Source: Stappia sp. 28M-7 (GTDB lineage: Bacteria > Pseudomonadota > Alphaproteobacteria > Rhizobiales > Stappiaceae). Taken from it: a stretch of DNA of 64,000 bases. The position numbers and the translations under genes were made by a program. The notes beneath the pieces were generated by a model. The model did not search any database and was not told where the DNA came from. It saw only the letters and a program-made list of their open reading frames with translations. Every line of letters begins with the position of its first letter. Within the stretch, counting starts at the first letter, position 1. Of this stretch, positions 52,051 to 60,199 are shown in pieces. The DNA is taken from contig NZ_JACMIA010000001.1 in assembly GCF_014252955.1 (NCBI RefSeq), positions 1,488,001 through 1,552,000 on the forward strand, given 5' to 3'.

Positions 52051-54159
52051 TCAGTCCTCTCCTTCGCCGAAATGTGGCGCAAAGCTCAGTGTGCCGTTGG
52101 GGTGCTCGTCCGCCGCCATCTGGGCAGCTTCATCCGCCGTCACGATGGAGCCGTCGCGGGCGATATGCTCTTCCAGGGACCGGCCCGGACCAAGCCGGCC
52201 GTCGAAGACGACGAAGCGTTGCACGCCCGCCGCCTTGGCCCGCTCCACCGTCGAAACGTTCTGGGCGTACTTGGTCTCGGTGCGCGCGATCGTCCTCGCC
52301 CGGATACCCGGCGATTGCCACGGGCCGCCCTCGACATACTCCGAGATCCGGGCGGCGAGCTGCTCGGCACCTTCGCCCGCCGCCCGGCCATCGGCCAGGG
52401 CCTCGAATAGGGCTTTGCGGGTCTGTGCCTCCAGGTCGACCAGGCCGGCCCGCCGCCCGCCGGCGCCGACGATGGAGCGCGCGACCGGATCGGGCAGCGT
52501 AGCGGACAGACCGACCAGCTCGGCCGCGTCGGAAACTTTCTTCGCGACGTCGAGGTAATGCGCCTCATAAAGCTTCTGGAACGCCGTCCGATGCGCCGGG
52601 ATGCCGAGGGCGTCGAGGATCTGCGCCACGACTAGGTCGTTGGATTTGATCTCGCCGGCCCGAGCATCCTTCGGCGCGAGGTCCTCGTCCGCCAACACCG
52701 GCCGGGCAGCGGCCAGGGCGGCTTTGCCGAACGCGCCGAGGAACCGGTCGAGCCGCTGCTCCATGGCACGCTGCAGCCCGTCTTCCTGCTGTCGGAGCGC
52801 CCGCACATAGGCGGCACCCTTGCGCCGCTGCGATGACGTCGCCCGTGCTTTCTCGCCGGATTTCGGCTCCGGTGCCGGGAGTGCCCCACCGGGACGCACT
52901 GCCGGAGCCGATCCGGCCGGGGTTTCCAGTGCCATCGCCGGCCGCAGATAGATCTGATGCGACGGGTCCACGTCCCAGCCAAGCGCATCGCGCCCCTCGG
53001 CCAGCGTGATCAGTCCGCCGGCCACCTGCGACATGACGCGCGTCGTCAGCTTGTCCTCGTCGTCGGACAGTGCAAGGACCTCGGACGTATCCCATCCCGC
53101 CTTGAGGCCTTCGGCACGGCCGAAGTCGGGCACGAGCGAGCGATCCAGCTCGTCGGCGAAGGCGCGCCCCACTGGCAACACGCCGTTGCGCCAGGCCAGC
53201 TTGATCAGCTCGGTCATGGTGGCGCCGACCTTGGTCGATTGCAGACCGGCGCCGAAACCGACCACCGCTGCCGGGATGCCGAGCGAAGCGCAGACGCGTT
53301 CTTCGGCGATGTCCCGCGCCTCGCTCATGTTCATCTGTTGCGGGTTGAAACCGTACTGACTGACATCGGTCGGCGCGCCCATTACCAACGGCTCACCGCG
53401 CCGGTCGCCGCCGAAGGCCTGCCGGATCCACGCCTTGGTGGCCTTGACGTCGTCGTCTGAGACGTGGCCGCCGGACTTCGGGCTGAGCACCAGGCCGGGC
53501 ACGCCCATATTGCGCAGTAGCGAGGCGACGAAGTTGGAGCTTTCGAGATCCATGAAGATCTCGCGAATGACGCCGTCGAGCGGCGGGATGCCCTTGCGCG
53601 GATTGCGCGGATCGATCCCGTGCCGGAAGTGCACCACGTCGGCGGGGTCGATCCGCATCGGCGCGATGCCGCCGCCCGGCCTGTAGACGTAGTGGGTCAG
53701 GAACTCCGTCCCGTCGTCAGAGCCCTTCGGCTCCATCGTCCAGTGCGGCACGTACCAGAGCTCGGCCGGGCGGCCGACGCCATTGCGGACCTTCAGCCAG
53801 TAGGCGTTGCCGGCGAGGCACCAGGACAGCACCGTGCCCGCCCACAGCGCGATATCGCCATAATAGGGATTCGGCCGGGCGATCAAACCCAGGGCAGGAT
53901 GTTCGGCCACCTCCTCGCGCAGGCCGTTGCGGCCAACGCGATGGATCGTCAGGCGTGCCTCGGGCAGAGCGCGCTGGATCCACTGGATCGGCGCCGTCAC
54001 TACCGAAGCGTCGAGACCGTCGCCGATGGCCTTGCGATAGTCGTAGCGCGTGCGTGCCATGTTCGGCTGAAACAGCACCCAGCCCGGCGCGTGACGCATG
54101 GCGGACAGCAGCGCCTTTGAAAGCCATTTACGCATCTTGCGGGATCCAGTCGTCATCAA
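52051..54159 (-). CDS. portal protein fused to a MuF-type head morphogenesis domain
   Basis: A 702-aa protein. Residues about 10-410 are an HK97-family portal (PIQWIQRALPEARLTIHRV, HPALGLIARPNPYYGDIALW, GAGLQSTKVGATMTELIKLA, VMSQVAGGLITLAEGRDALG). After a linker at about 420-450, the C-terminal part has a MuF-like domain (RARTIARTETKYAQNVSTVE and DEHPNGTLSFAPHFGEG with Pro-x-x-C replaced by other residues). Portal and MuF are usually separate genes. ATG 54159 overlaps terminase by 32 nt; ATG 54135 is an alternative. Confidence 0.88.
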   Translation of the reverse strand: MMTTGSRKMRKWLSKALLSAMRHAPGWVLFQPNMARTRYDYRKAIGDGLDASVVTAPIQWIQRALPEARLTIHRVGRNGLREEVAEHPALGLIARPNPYYGDIALWAGTVLSWCLAGNAYWLKVRNGVGRPAELWYVPHWTMEPKGSDDGTEFLTHYVYRPGGGIAPMRIDPADVVHFRHGIDPRNPRKGIPPLDGVIREIFMDLESSNFVASLLRNMGVPGLVLSPKSGGHVSDDDVKATKAWIRQAFGGDRRGEPLVMGAPTDVSQYGFNPQQMNMSEARDIAEERVCASLGIPAAVVGFGAGLQSTKVGATMTELIKLAWRNGVLPVGRAFADELDRSLVPDFGRAEGLKAGWDTSEVLALSDDEDKLTTRVMSQVAGGLITLAEGRDALGWDVDPSHQIYLRPAMALETPAGSAPAVRPGGALPAPEPKSGEKARATSSQRRKGAAYVRALRQQEDGLQRAMEQRLDRFLGAFGKAALAAARPVLADEDLAPKDARAGEIKSNDLVVAQILDALGIPAHRTAFQKLYEAHYLDVAKKVSDAAELVGLSATLPDPVARSIVGAGGRRAGLVDLEAQTRKALFEALADGRAAGEGAEQLAARISEYVEGGPWQSPGIRARTIARTETKYAQNVSTVERAKAAGVQRFVVFDGRLGPGRSLEEHIARDGSIVTADEAAQMAADEHPNGTLSFAPHFGEGED

Positions 54160-55549
54160 GAGTACGGGTCTCGCCAGCAGGCTTGGCCGGAGTGAGCGGG
54201 CGCCACGGCTGCACCTTCACGCCGTCCGCCGCGTGGATCGCCAGCGCCAGGGCCCAGAAATGGTCGGCGTGACCGTCTGCGGTGCGCTCGGCGGTGAAGC
54301 GGACATTGCCGGCTGCCGTCACCTGTTTGGTGACGGAGCGCAGGTCGGCGCGGATCGGCCCGCTGTAGGGGATACGAATCCGTCGCTCCTCCATGCGAGA
54401 GCGCACCGGATAGGCAAGCGCTTCCTTTGACTGAACTGTGAAGGTCACGCCCTCGACCTTGTACTTGCCGAACTTCGCCTGGGCATCGTCGACCCAACCA
54501 ATGCCCAGGCCGGTGCCGTCGATTGCCGCCCGCGTCGCCTGTTCGAGCCACGGCCAGAGCACCTTCTCCTGCTCGGGCTTGGACTGGTTGCGAAGGGTAA
54601 TGACAGCGACCGTGTAAAGGACGTCGCCAAGCCGCTCCAAAACCCAGATGACCGTGAGGTCTTTCTTGCGGCCGATGTCGACACCAACATAGAGCTCGCG
54701 CCCCGCAGCCTTGGCCGCGTCCTGGATTTCCCAAAGGATGTCTCGCGCGTACTCGGCCGAGGCGATCAGGTCGTATTCGAGGAAAGCCGCATCGTCGTCG
54801 GCCGGCTTGCACATGTACTCCTGCTGGAAGCTTTCCTCGTCGGCCGCGCCGCTTTTCACCCAATCGAAATAGGCCGCTTCGTCCATCTCCTGCCGCTCGT
54901 CTTCGTCCGGCAGGGATTGCTGCAGCTTCCAGAGGAACCCGTCATCCAGCGCATTCTGCAGGGTGACGGTGTGCAGGCTGAGCTTCTTCGGGTTGCCGCC
55001 TTCCTTCACCTCGCGCACGAGCGTGTTGAAGAAATTCTTCGATCCGCGGTGGGTGGAAATCACCTCCATTTGCCCGCCCCAGGTGATGCCCGGATAGGCA
55101 ATCGACCAGAGCTTTCGCGGATCCGGGTGCAGGGCGAATTCGTCCAGCACGCGGCTTCCGCGCTTGCCGGCCTGGGCGTCCGGGTTGGAGCTCATGGAGT
55201 GGATGCGCCGGCCGTTGGCGAACTGCAGGACGAGCGCGCTGTGCTTCTTCTCGTCGTCGATCACCATCTCGCCCATATCGCGAGCGGCTATGTCGGCGAT
55301 GCCCGCCCACAGCTTGCAGTCTTCGAGAAAGAGGCGCGCCTGAATCTCGTCGCGCGACGACACCCATTCGTCCAGGCGCGCCGACACGAGGGCGATGCGC
55401 GACACCTGAGCATAGGCGGTCGACCAGGACAGGCCGATCTGGCGGCTCTTCTCGATCAGCTTCAGGCGCGACCGGTCGGCGATCCACCGCGCCTGATAGG
55501 GCAGGAAGATCGCCTCGGTATTGGCCGGGATGATGCGGGCGTTTCCCAT
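54128..55549 (-). CDS. terminase large subunit
   Basis: A 473-aa packaging motor from ATG 55549. The ATPase domain has a Walker A-like KSRQIGLSWSTAY and Walker B SRVLDEFALHP with coupling STHRGS. The nuclease domain starts YVGVDIGRKKDLTVIWVLE (catalytic Asp) and has ADGHADHFWALALAIHAAD near the end. The start overlaps the small-subunit stop (TGATG). Confidence 0.92.
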   Translation of the reverse strand: MGNARIIPANTEAIFLPYQARWIADRSRLKLIEKSRQIGLSWSTAYAQVSRIALVSARLDEWVSSRDEIQARLFLEDCKLWAGIADIAARDMGEMVIDDEKKHSALVLQFANGRRIHSMSSNPDAQAGKRGSRVLDEFALHPDPRKLWSIAYPGITWGGQMEVISTHRGSKNFFNTLVREVKEGGNPKKLSLHTVTLQNALDDGFLWKLQQSLPDEDERQEMDEAAYFDWVKSGAADEESFQQEYMCKPADDDAAFLEYDLIASAEYARDILWEIQDAAKAAGRELYVGVDIGRKKDLTVIWVLERLGDVLYTVAVITLRNQSKPEQEKVLWPWLEQATRAAIDGTGLGIGWVDDAQAKFGKYKVEGVTFTVQSKEALAYPVRSRMEERRIRIPYSGPIRADLRSVTKQVTAAGNVRFTAERTADGHADHFWALALAIHAADGVKVQPWRPLTPAKPAGETRTLDDDWIPQDA

Positions 55550-56142
55550 CAGGCGATGCCCGCCAGACGCTGGGTGATGAGCTGCATCGCTTCTTCGGAG
55601 ACGCCGTGCGCCTTGCCGATCCGCGACACATCCTTCGCGGCTTCCGCGACCTTGCGCTTGTGCTCGTCTTCCAGCGACCGCCGCAGCTCGGCCGCGTGCC
55701 GCTGGGCGGAGACGGCCGAGCGGTTGGCATTGGCGAGAGCGTTGATCTCCTTGGCGCTGAGGTCGCCCTGGGCAAGCAAGGCGTCCGCCGCCATCTTGAT
55801 CCGCTCCGACAGGGCAATCGTCATGCGGTCGGCGCCGTCTGGTCCCATGCTCTCGCAAAGCGCCTTCGACAGGCGCAGCCGCTCGTCGTAGTCGCGCCAC
55901 TCCCGCGCCCGGCGAACCGAGTAGCGGCTGAATGCACCCTTGGAGATCGAGGCAATGCCGCGATCCGCGAGCCGGGCATTGAATTCGGCGAGGATGATGG
56001 TTTGAGGCCGCTTGCCTTCGCGCAGCTCGGTGTTCACCCAGGCGAGATCCGCGTCGGCTTCCTCGGGGAGCATTTCCATGCTCGACAGCCGGCCGCGTCC
56101 GCGCCGACGGCCGTCGTCATCCTCGCCCGTATCGGTGGACAT
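55549..56142 (-). CDS. DUF3486 protein, terminase small subunit-like (Mu gp27)
   Basis: A 197-aa protein of the DUF3486 family (Mu gp27): GRGRLSSMEMLPEEADADLA, then SISKGAFSRYSVRRAREWRD and a helical C-terminus. It is placed directly before the large terminase, so a small-subunit role is likely. ATG 56142 follows the winged-helix gene's stop by a few nt in overlap; the extension to 56175 is less likely. Confidence 0.88.
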   Translation of the reverse strand: MSTDTGEDDDGRRRGRGRLSSMEMLPEEADADLAWVNTELREGKRPQTIILAEFNARLADRGIASISKGAFSRYSVRRAREWRDYDERLRLSKALCESMGPDGADRMTIALSERIKMAADALLAQGDLSAKEINALANANRSAVSAQRHAAELRRSLEDEHKRKVAEAAKDVSRIGKAHGVSEEAMQLITQRLAGIA

Positions 56143-56146
56143 CGGA

Positions 56147-56452
56147 TCAGCCCTCGTCCTCGGGCCAGGCAACACCGGCCAGCGGCCGGCGCCGCTCGAT
56201 ATGGTCGCGGCCTGCCGAGGTGAGACCGGCGATCACACGCTCGCCGTCCCGCTCAAGAGTGATCGCACCAAGCTCCTCGAGCACGGCGAGTTGCGTCCGG
56301 ACCCATTCGATGGATCGGGCAACGAGCCGCAGGTCGACCGCCTTCTGCAGAAGGTCCTCGCGCAAGTGGCCGTTGAACTCGGCCGCCAGTGCTTCGAGTA
56401 TGACCAGCCGGCCTTTCTCGGCCAGGAACTGCGCATATTTGGTCTTGGTCAC
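56147..56452 (-). CDS. Mu gp26-like winged-helix protein (VpaChn25_0724 family)
   Basis: A 101-aa protein with KYAQFLAEKGRLVILEALAA and RSIEWVRTQLAVLEELGAIT, the signature arrangement of the phage family named VpaChn25_0724. The fold looks like a small winged helix. Located with Mu gp25- and gp27-like genes. Function unknown. Confidence 0.85.
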   Translation of the reverse strand: MTKTKYAQFLAEKGRLVILEALAAEFNGHLREDLLQKAVDLRLVARSIEWVRTQLAVLEELGAITLERDGERVIAGLTSAGRDHIERRRPLAGVAWPEDEG

Positions 56453-56775
56453 CGCTCCATCTCCTTCAGCAGGAATTGCTCGACCCGGCGCACCGTCCTG
56501 TCGGTTCCGGCGATGCTCTCCTCGACGCGGCCGATGCTGCCCTTGATCTCGGCGACCGTGACGCGCAGCTCGTGCACGTCATCTTTTCGCGGCAGATGGG
56601 CGACTTCGTTTTCCAGCTTCTGGACGCGCCGGTCGTGCTCGGTCAGCTTCCGCTCGTGCCCGCCCAGCTTCTGCTCGTTGATCTTCGAGCGGGCGGTGAA
56701 CCACGTGTAGATCAGGCTCGCGATTGCCAGCAGGGACGCGAGTGGACCCGACCATGTTCTCACTTCTTCGATCAT
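56449..56775 (-). CDS. DUF2730 membrane-anchored coiled coil (Mu gp25-like)
   Basis: A 108-aa protein with one N-terminal membrane helix (PLASLLAIASLIYTWFTA) and a coiled-coil rest (HERKLTEHDRRVQKLENEVA). This is the DUF2730 form of Mu gp25. In some Mu-like phages it sits in the lysis cassette and may act as an inner-membrane spanin-like or structural factor. Confidence 0.82.
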   Translation of the reverse strand: MIEEVRTWSGPLASLLAIASLIYTWFTARSKINEQKLGGHERKLTEHDRRVQKLENEVAHLPRKDDVHELRVTVAEIKGSIGRVEESIAGTDRTVRRVEQFLLKEMER

Positions 56776-56987
56776 CGCCCCTCGCTTGCCCCGTCGCTGG
56801 CGCAGTCAATGCAGGTGGTGGCGGATGGCAGGGCCGCCCGCCGGGCTGGGGGAATCGGCTCGCCGCATACCCGGCAGTCCGACGCCCCCACACCGGCAAG
56901 CGCCGCGCGGGCGCGGGCAATGGCCGCTTCCCGTTCCTGCAGCACCCGCTGCTCGGCCAGTTCGATCTCGCGCTCGCCGATATTCAT
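56772..56987 (-). CDS. TraR/DksA-type zinc-finger protein
   Basis: A 71-aa protein from ATG 56987 with an N-terminal helix and a four-Cys zinc finger (CRVCGEPIPPARRAAL ... CIDC). TraR/DksA proteins bind in the secondary channel of RNA polymerase and retune promoters without ppGpp. A phage version may help shift transcription to late genes. It overlaps its neighbours by 4 nt on both sides. Confidence 0.88.
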   Translation of the reverse strand: MNIGEREIELAEQRVLQEREAAIARARAALAGVGASDCRVCGEPIPPARRAALPSATTCIDCASDGASEGR

Positions 56988-57256
56988 TCCTCGACCTCGA
57001 AATACCGCCATTCAGGCACCGAGACCTCGTAGACCGCTTCACGGCCGATGATCCGCTCATGTCGGCCGATCACCTCGTAGATGCCGGGCTTTCCGCCCGG
57101 CCGCGTCTGAAGGGAGTGGCCGTAGATGACCTTGTCGTCCTGCAGTCGCTGATAGATCTCCGCGACCGTCGCCGCTGACGTCTCAAGCACCACGAACCGG
57201 CGCCGACCGTCGCGCCGGATGTCGGTGAGGTCGATGCGATAGACCGCCGGCATCAT
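56984..57256 (-). CDS. small phage protein of unknown function
   Basis: A 90-aa protein starting MMPAVYRIDLTDIRRDGRRR (ATG at 57256 or 57253), with a predicted beta/alpha pattern, no membrane segment. It is coupled by 4-nt overlaps to holin and TraR-like genes. No family recognised. Confidence 0.68.
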   Translation of the reverse strand: MMPAVYRIDLTDIRRDGRRRFVVLETSAATVAEIYQRLQDDKVIYGHSLQTRPGGKPGIYEVIGRHERIIGREAVYEVSVPEWRYFEVEE

Positions 57257-57786
57257 GATCTCCGCATCAGCCGGATTGCCTCGACGCCGCGCGCGCCCAG
57301 CTCCTTCAGCGTGTGGCCGCCCATGTAGAGCGCCAGGAACCAGCTGGTCAGCGTCATCAGGACGCCCATGTCCATGCCCGCCGCGATGTCGGCGCCGGTA
57401 ATCGCGTCGACGATCGGGACGACCAGGAGCCGGACGGTCCACATGAAGCCGAGCAGATACATCCAGCCCCAGCGCCAGGCCGAGGGCCAGCCGCCTTGCG
57501 CCTGTTCGGCGGCCAGCAAGGCGAACTGTCCGTCCAGTCCGCGCGACCACAGGGCGATGATTTCCGGCATGCGTGCCTCGACATCGGCCACCGCACCCGC
57601 GAGCTTTTCCTCGGGCACGCTGGGCAAAGTCTCGACCTCGACACCGAGTGCGCCCGCCACTTCGCCGACGATCACCCCGGCAAGATGCTTGCCGGCCTCG
57701 CCGAAGCGCTGGCCGAGCACGCGGCCGATCAGGTCGGCGCCGAGTTTGGTGGCAACGCCGGCAATGAGAGAGACGACCGCGCTCAT
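57253..57786 (-). CDS. 3TM holin (GTA-type holin family)
   Basis: A 177-aa protein with an amphipathic N-terminus and transmembrane helices at about 105-125, 130-150 and 138-160 region (RWGWMYLLGFMWTVRLLVVP, MGVLMTLTSWFLALYMGGHT). It resembles the 3TM holin family first named in gene-transfer agents. It should open the inner membrane for the endolysin encoded immediately upstream (ATGA overlap at 57783). Confidence 0.86.
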   Translation of the reverse strand: MSAVVSLIAGVATKLGADLIGRVLGQRFGEAGKHLAGVIVGEVAGALGVEVETLPSVPEEKLAGAVADVEARMPEIIALWSRGLDGQFALLAAEQAQGGWPSAWRWGWMYLLGFMWTVRLLVVPIVDAITGADIAAGMDMGVLMTLTSWFLALYMGGHTLKELGARGVEAIRLMRRS

Positions 57787-58541
57787 GCCGTGTCCTCAGC
57801 GACGCGGCGTGCCTCGAAGGCGTAGGCGCGCTCCCGCTGGCGATTGAGGTGCGCGCGCCAGAGCAGCAGAGCGGCGACGGCGATCAGCGCCACTGCACCG
57901 CCGGCCACAAGCCACCCGGCGAGCGCGTCTCCCTGGTCGACCAGCACCTTGCCGCCACCGCCGGTACCGCCGCCGGAAACTGCGGTGGCAACGCCGCCGT
58001 TGCCCTGGGCCTTGGCGGTCTTGCCCGCCTTGGCGCTCTCGTCGGCAAGGCCGCTCTCGACATGAGGTGCGTCCATCGACGCGGCGAGCGCCCAGCTCAC
58101 CCACAAGGCTTCGCCGGACGTCACGCGCCGGGTCCACCCCTTGCCGAAGGTCTTCCAGTGCTTGAACGTCTGGTAGATCGACAGCCGGCGCTTGCAGAGC
58201 TTCTTGACCGTCTCATGGTGCGGCCCGCCGACCACCGCCATCAGGCTCTTGCGCGCGGCAGAAGGGCCGGAGGTGATCGCATAGTCGAACGTCGCGCCGT
58301 CGACACCAGGAGCGAGCGTGTCGCAGCCCGCCTTGTCCCAATAGCCGTCGCGATAGATCCGTTCGATCATCGCGGGCGAGAGCCGCTTCAGGTCTGCCAC
58401 CGTGGCGCCGGGCTCATAGCGGCGAAGGGTTGCGAGGGTGACACCGCGATAGGTGTGCCCGCCGGGGTCCTTCGGGTGGTTGACGTACCCGCCTTCCCAG
58501 GCGAGCGAGAAATCCAGCGACGGCGTGAAATTGTCCCGCAT
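57783..58541 (-). CDS. GH108 endolysin with C-terminal membrane anchor
   Basis: A 252-aa protein. The GH108 domain (about 5-95) has the catalytic Glu16 in LAWEGGYVNHPKDPGGHTYR, and a peptidoglycan-binding-3-like region follows (to about 175). Then a Gly-rich linker (GGVATAVSGGGTGGGGK) and one transmembrane helix (about 202-224; LAGWLVAGGAVALIAVAALL) precede a basic tail. It should cut the glycan strand; the C-terminal anchor is unusual. ATG 58541 follows the composite element by 25 nt. Confidence 0.88.
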   Translation of the reverse strand: MRDNFTPSLDFSLAWEGGYVNHPKDPGGHTYRGVTLATLRRYEPGATVADLKRLSPAMIERIYRDGYWDKAGCDTLAPGVDGATFDYAITSGPSAARKSLMAVVGGPHHETVKKLCKRRLSIYQTFKHWKTFGKGWTRRVTSGEALWVSWALAASMDAPHVESGLADESAKAGKTAKAQGNGGVATAVSGGGTGGGGKVLVDQGDALAGWLVAGGAVALIAVAALLLWRAHLNRQRERAYAFEARRVAEDTA

Positions 58542-58565
58542 GTCCGCATGCCTCGAATGCATGAG

Positions 58566-58649
58566 GAGCGCCGGACGACCCGGCGCTCTGTCATGTCACT
58601 CTGGCAAATTCAGATCGGGGATATCATCCGCGCGGGTGCGCGGGAGACG
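58566..58649 (-). promoter_or_regulatory. late-operon composite element, copy before lysis operon
   Basis: Arms CCGCGC/GCGCGG (58628-58643) with centre GGGT instead of AGCT, same flanks (ATC before and GAGACG after on the plus strand). 39 nt later on the minus strand is a stem-loop (58566-58588, GAGCGCCGG/CCGGCGCTC), then the endolysin start after 25 nt. The palindrome also encodes the last residues of the activator gene. Confidence 0.6.
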
Positions 58650-59025
58650 CTGGCTGGAACAGGTCGAGCTGTTCTGCCTCGGGCAACCGCCACCGGCGCA
58701 CGGTCGCGGCGTCCGCCCGGACTTTGCGGGCAATCTCGTTGAGGGTATCGCCCCGCGCAAACATCGCCTGGGCCACCCACCGCTTTGCCAGCGGCACCTT
58801 GTAGTAGCCCGGCCCCAGAGACCGGGCAAGACTGGCGATAGCGTCGGCCCCCATCGCGCGCGCGGTCTGGGAGCGCCCCGTGGGCACTTCCGGCAGGTAG
58901 ATATAGGACCCGCCGAACTCGCAGAAGAACTGGATCGCCCCGTCAACCCCGAGCGCATCGATGTAGCCGGCGAGATTGGCCGGCACATCGGGCATGGCAC
59001 GAGGATTGACGGGGGCCGTGGTCAT
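58624..59025 (-). CDS. Mor/C-family late transcription activator
   Basis: A 133-aa protein matching the Mor family of Mu activators: LAGYIDALGVDGAIQFFCEF, GGSYIYLPEVPTG, then LGPGYYKVPLAKRW and the C-terminal helix-turn-helix GDTLNEIARKVRADAATVRR. Mu Mor and C activate middle and late promoters. The gene lies just upstream of the lysis operon, with the first copy of the composite element at its 3' end. Whether it plays Mor's role, C's role or both is unresolved. Confidence 0.88.
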   Translation of the reverse strand: MTTAPVNPRAMPDVPANLAGYIDALGVDGAIQFFCEFGGSYIYLPEVPTGRSQTARAMGADAIASLARSLGPGYYKVPLAKRWVAQAMFARGDTLNEIARKVRADAATVRRWRLPEAEQLDLFQPASPAHPRG

Positions 59026-59672
59026 CACGCGTCCCGCTTGGCCAGGGCTTCGCGCAGGCGCACGCCCAGGACATTCATGAGGTCGATCCACTCGTCTCGG
59101 GAAAGCCCTGCATAGGGCTTGCCCGCCTGCATCTTGCCGACCCATGCGTCGAGAGAGGCGGCAGGCGCGGCGTCCAGACCCACGAGGCGCGCCCATTGGG
59201 CGAGCAGGATCTGGAAGCGGAAATCGTTCAACAGCGCCGGCTGCTTCCGATCCCGGCGGTACAGCCCATCGGCGCCGGTTTCGCGGCGGGTCCAGCTCTT
59301 GATAGCCTCAATCGCCTTTTCGGCATCATCGGCAACCCGCAGGAACCGCGCGTGCGCAAGGCCGGTCTGTCGGGTGACGAAAGCCATCATCGCCTCGTCG
59401 GTACCGCTCCGAACCACGCCGAGGTTGTAAGCCGCGATCCAGAGCGCCTGCAGCTTGCCGGCATATGGGCCGCTCGCGCGCTTCGATGCACCGGGTTTAA
59501 AAGCCGGTTTGAAGCCGAGGCGATGCAGCTCCCCGACGACGGCCTCACGTTGGGGCGGCGACATCTCCCGCAGGGAACGCGATCCGGTGACCCGCTCGTA
59601 CAGGTCGCGGGCGTCGTCGCCGGCAATGCCGAGCTGCTTGAGCCCGACGTGGATGATTGCGTGTGCTGTCAT
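59025..59672 (-). CDS. GemA-like regulatory protein (Mu gp16 family)
   Basis: A 215-aa protein of the GemA/gp16 family: MTAHAIIHVGLKQLGIAGDD, YRDLYERVTG-like DLYERVTGSRSLREMSPPQR, and SGPYAGKLQALWIAAYNLGV. GemA in Mu affects host gene expression and replication timing. The stop overlaps the activator start (TGATG). Confidence 0.88.
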   Translation of the reverse strand: MTAHAIIHVGLKQLGIAGDDARDLYERVTGSRSLREMSPPQREAVVGELHRLGFKPAFKPGASKRASGPYAGKLQALWIAAYNLGVVRSGTDEAMMAFVTRQTGLAHARFLRVADDAEKAIEAIKSWTRRETGADGLYRRDRKQPALLNDFRFQILLAQWARLVGLDAAPAASLDAWVGKMQAGKPYAGLSRDEWIDLMNVLGVRLREALAKRDA

Positions 59673-59675
59673 CTC

Positions 59676-59900
59676 CTAGCCCTCCTGATTGCAGATCGGG
59701 CACGGGATGCCGCGCCGGACCTCACTGTCCTGCATGTCGAACAGCCAGCCGGTGGAATGGCCGCAGCGCGAGCACTCGAAAAGCCCGCCTTTGGCCGTGC
59801 GCCAACCCGGCATGAGAGCGGGTGCGTGCCCCGCATCGGCCGCATGCATCATCACGCGGCGCCGCGTCTTCGGACGCTCCCCGAACAGGTCCGGGGTCAT
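59676..59900 (-). CDS. small zinc-ribbon protein
   Basis: A 74-aa protein from ATG 59900 with two CxxC pairs (FECSRCGHSTGWLF and IPCPICNQEG) forming a likely zinc ribbon. N-terminal region PDLFGERPKTRRRV. It overlaps the upstream gene by ATGA. Function unknown; such ribbons are common in early regions of Mu-like phages. Confidence 0.7.
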   Translation of the reverse strand: MTPDLFGERPKTRRRVMMHAADAGHAPALMPGWRTAKGGLFECSRCGHSTGWLFDMQDSEVRRGIPCPICNQEG

Positions 59901-60199
59901 GTCAGCACCCATCTGCCGGCCACGAGGTCGGTAAGCCAGCCGGGGCCGGCCAGCTCGGGCGTCCATTTGAGCTGGGCGGGCGTGCCGATCATCGCCTCGA
60001 TCTCGCGGATGAGGTCGAGCAGCCGCGTTAGCGTCTCCACCCAAGTCAGATCGCAGGTGCGGGGCACCGGCACGCGGTTTGAGGCGGGGCCGGTCAGATC
60101 GCAGGCGGTCAACACGTCGGAGCGGAGCACTTCCCGCAGTTCGATGAGCGACCGTTCCAGCAGATCTTCCGGCCTCGCGAAGTTGGTGCAGTTGGTCAT
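59897..60199 (-). CDS. early-region protein, unknown
   Basis: A 100-aa protein (start MTNCTNFARPEDLLERSLIE), mostly helical, no recognised domain. It is coupled to both neighbours through 4-nt overlaps, which supports translation. Confidence 0.68.
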   Translation of the reverse strand: MTNCTNFARPEDLLERSLIELREVLRSDVLTACDLTGPASNRVPVPRTCDLTWVETLTRLLDLIREIEAMIGTPAQLKWTPELAGPGWLTDLVAGRWVLT

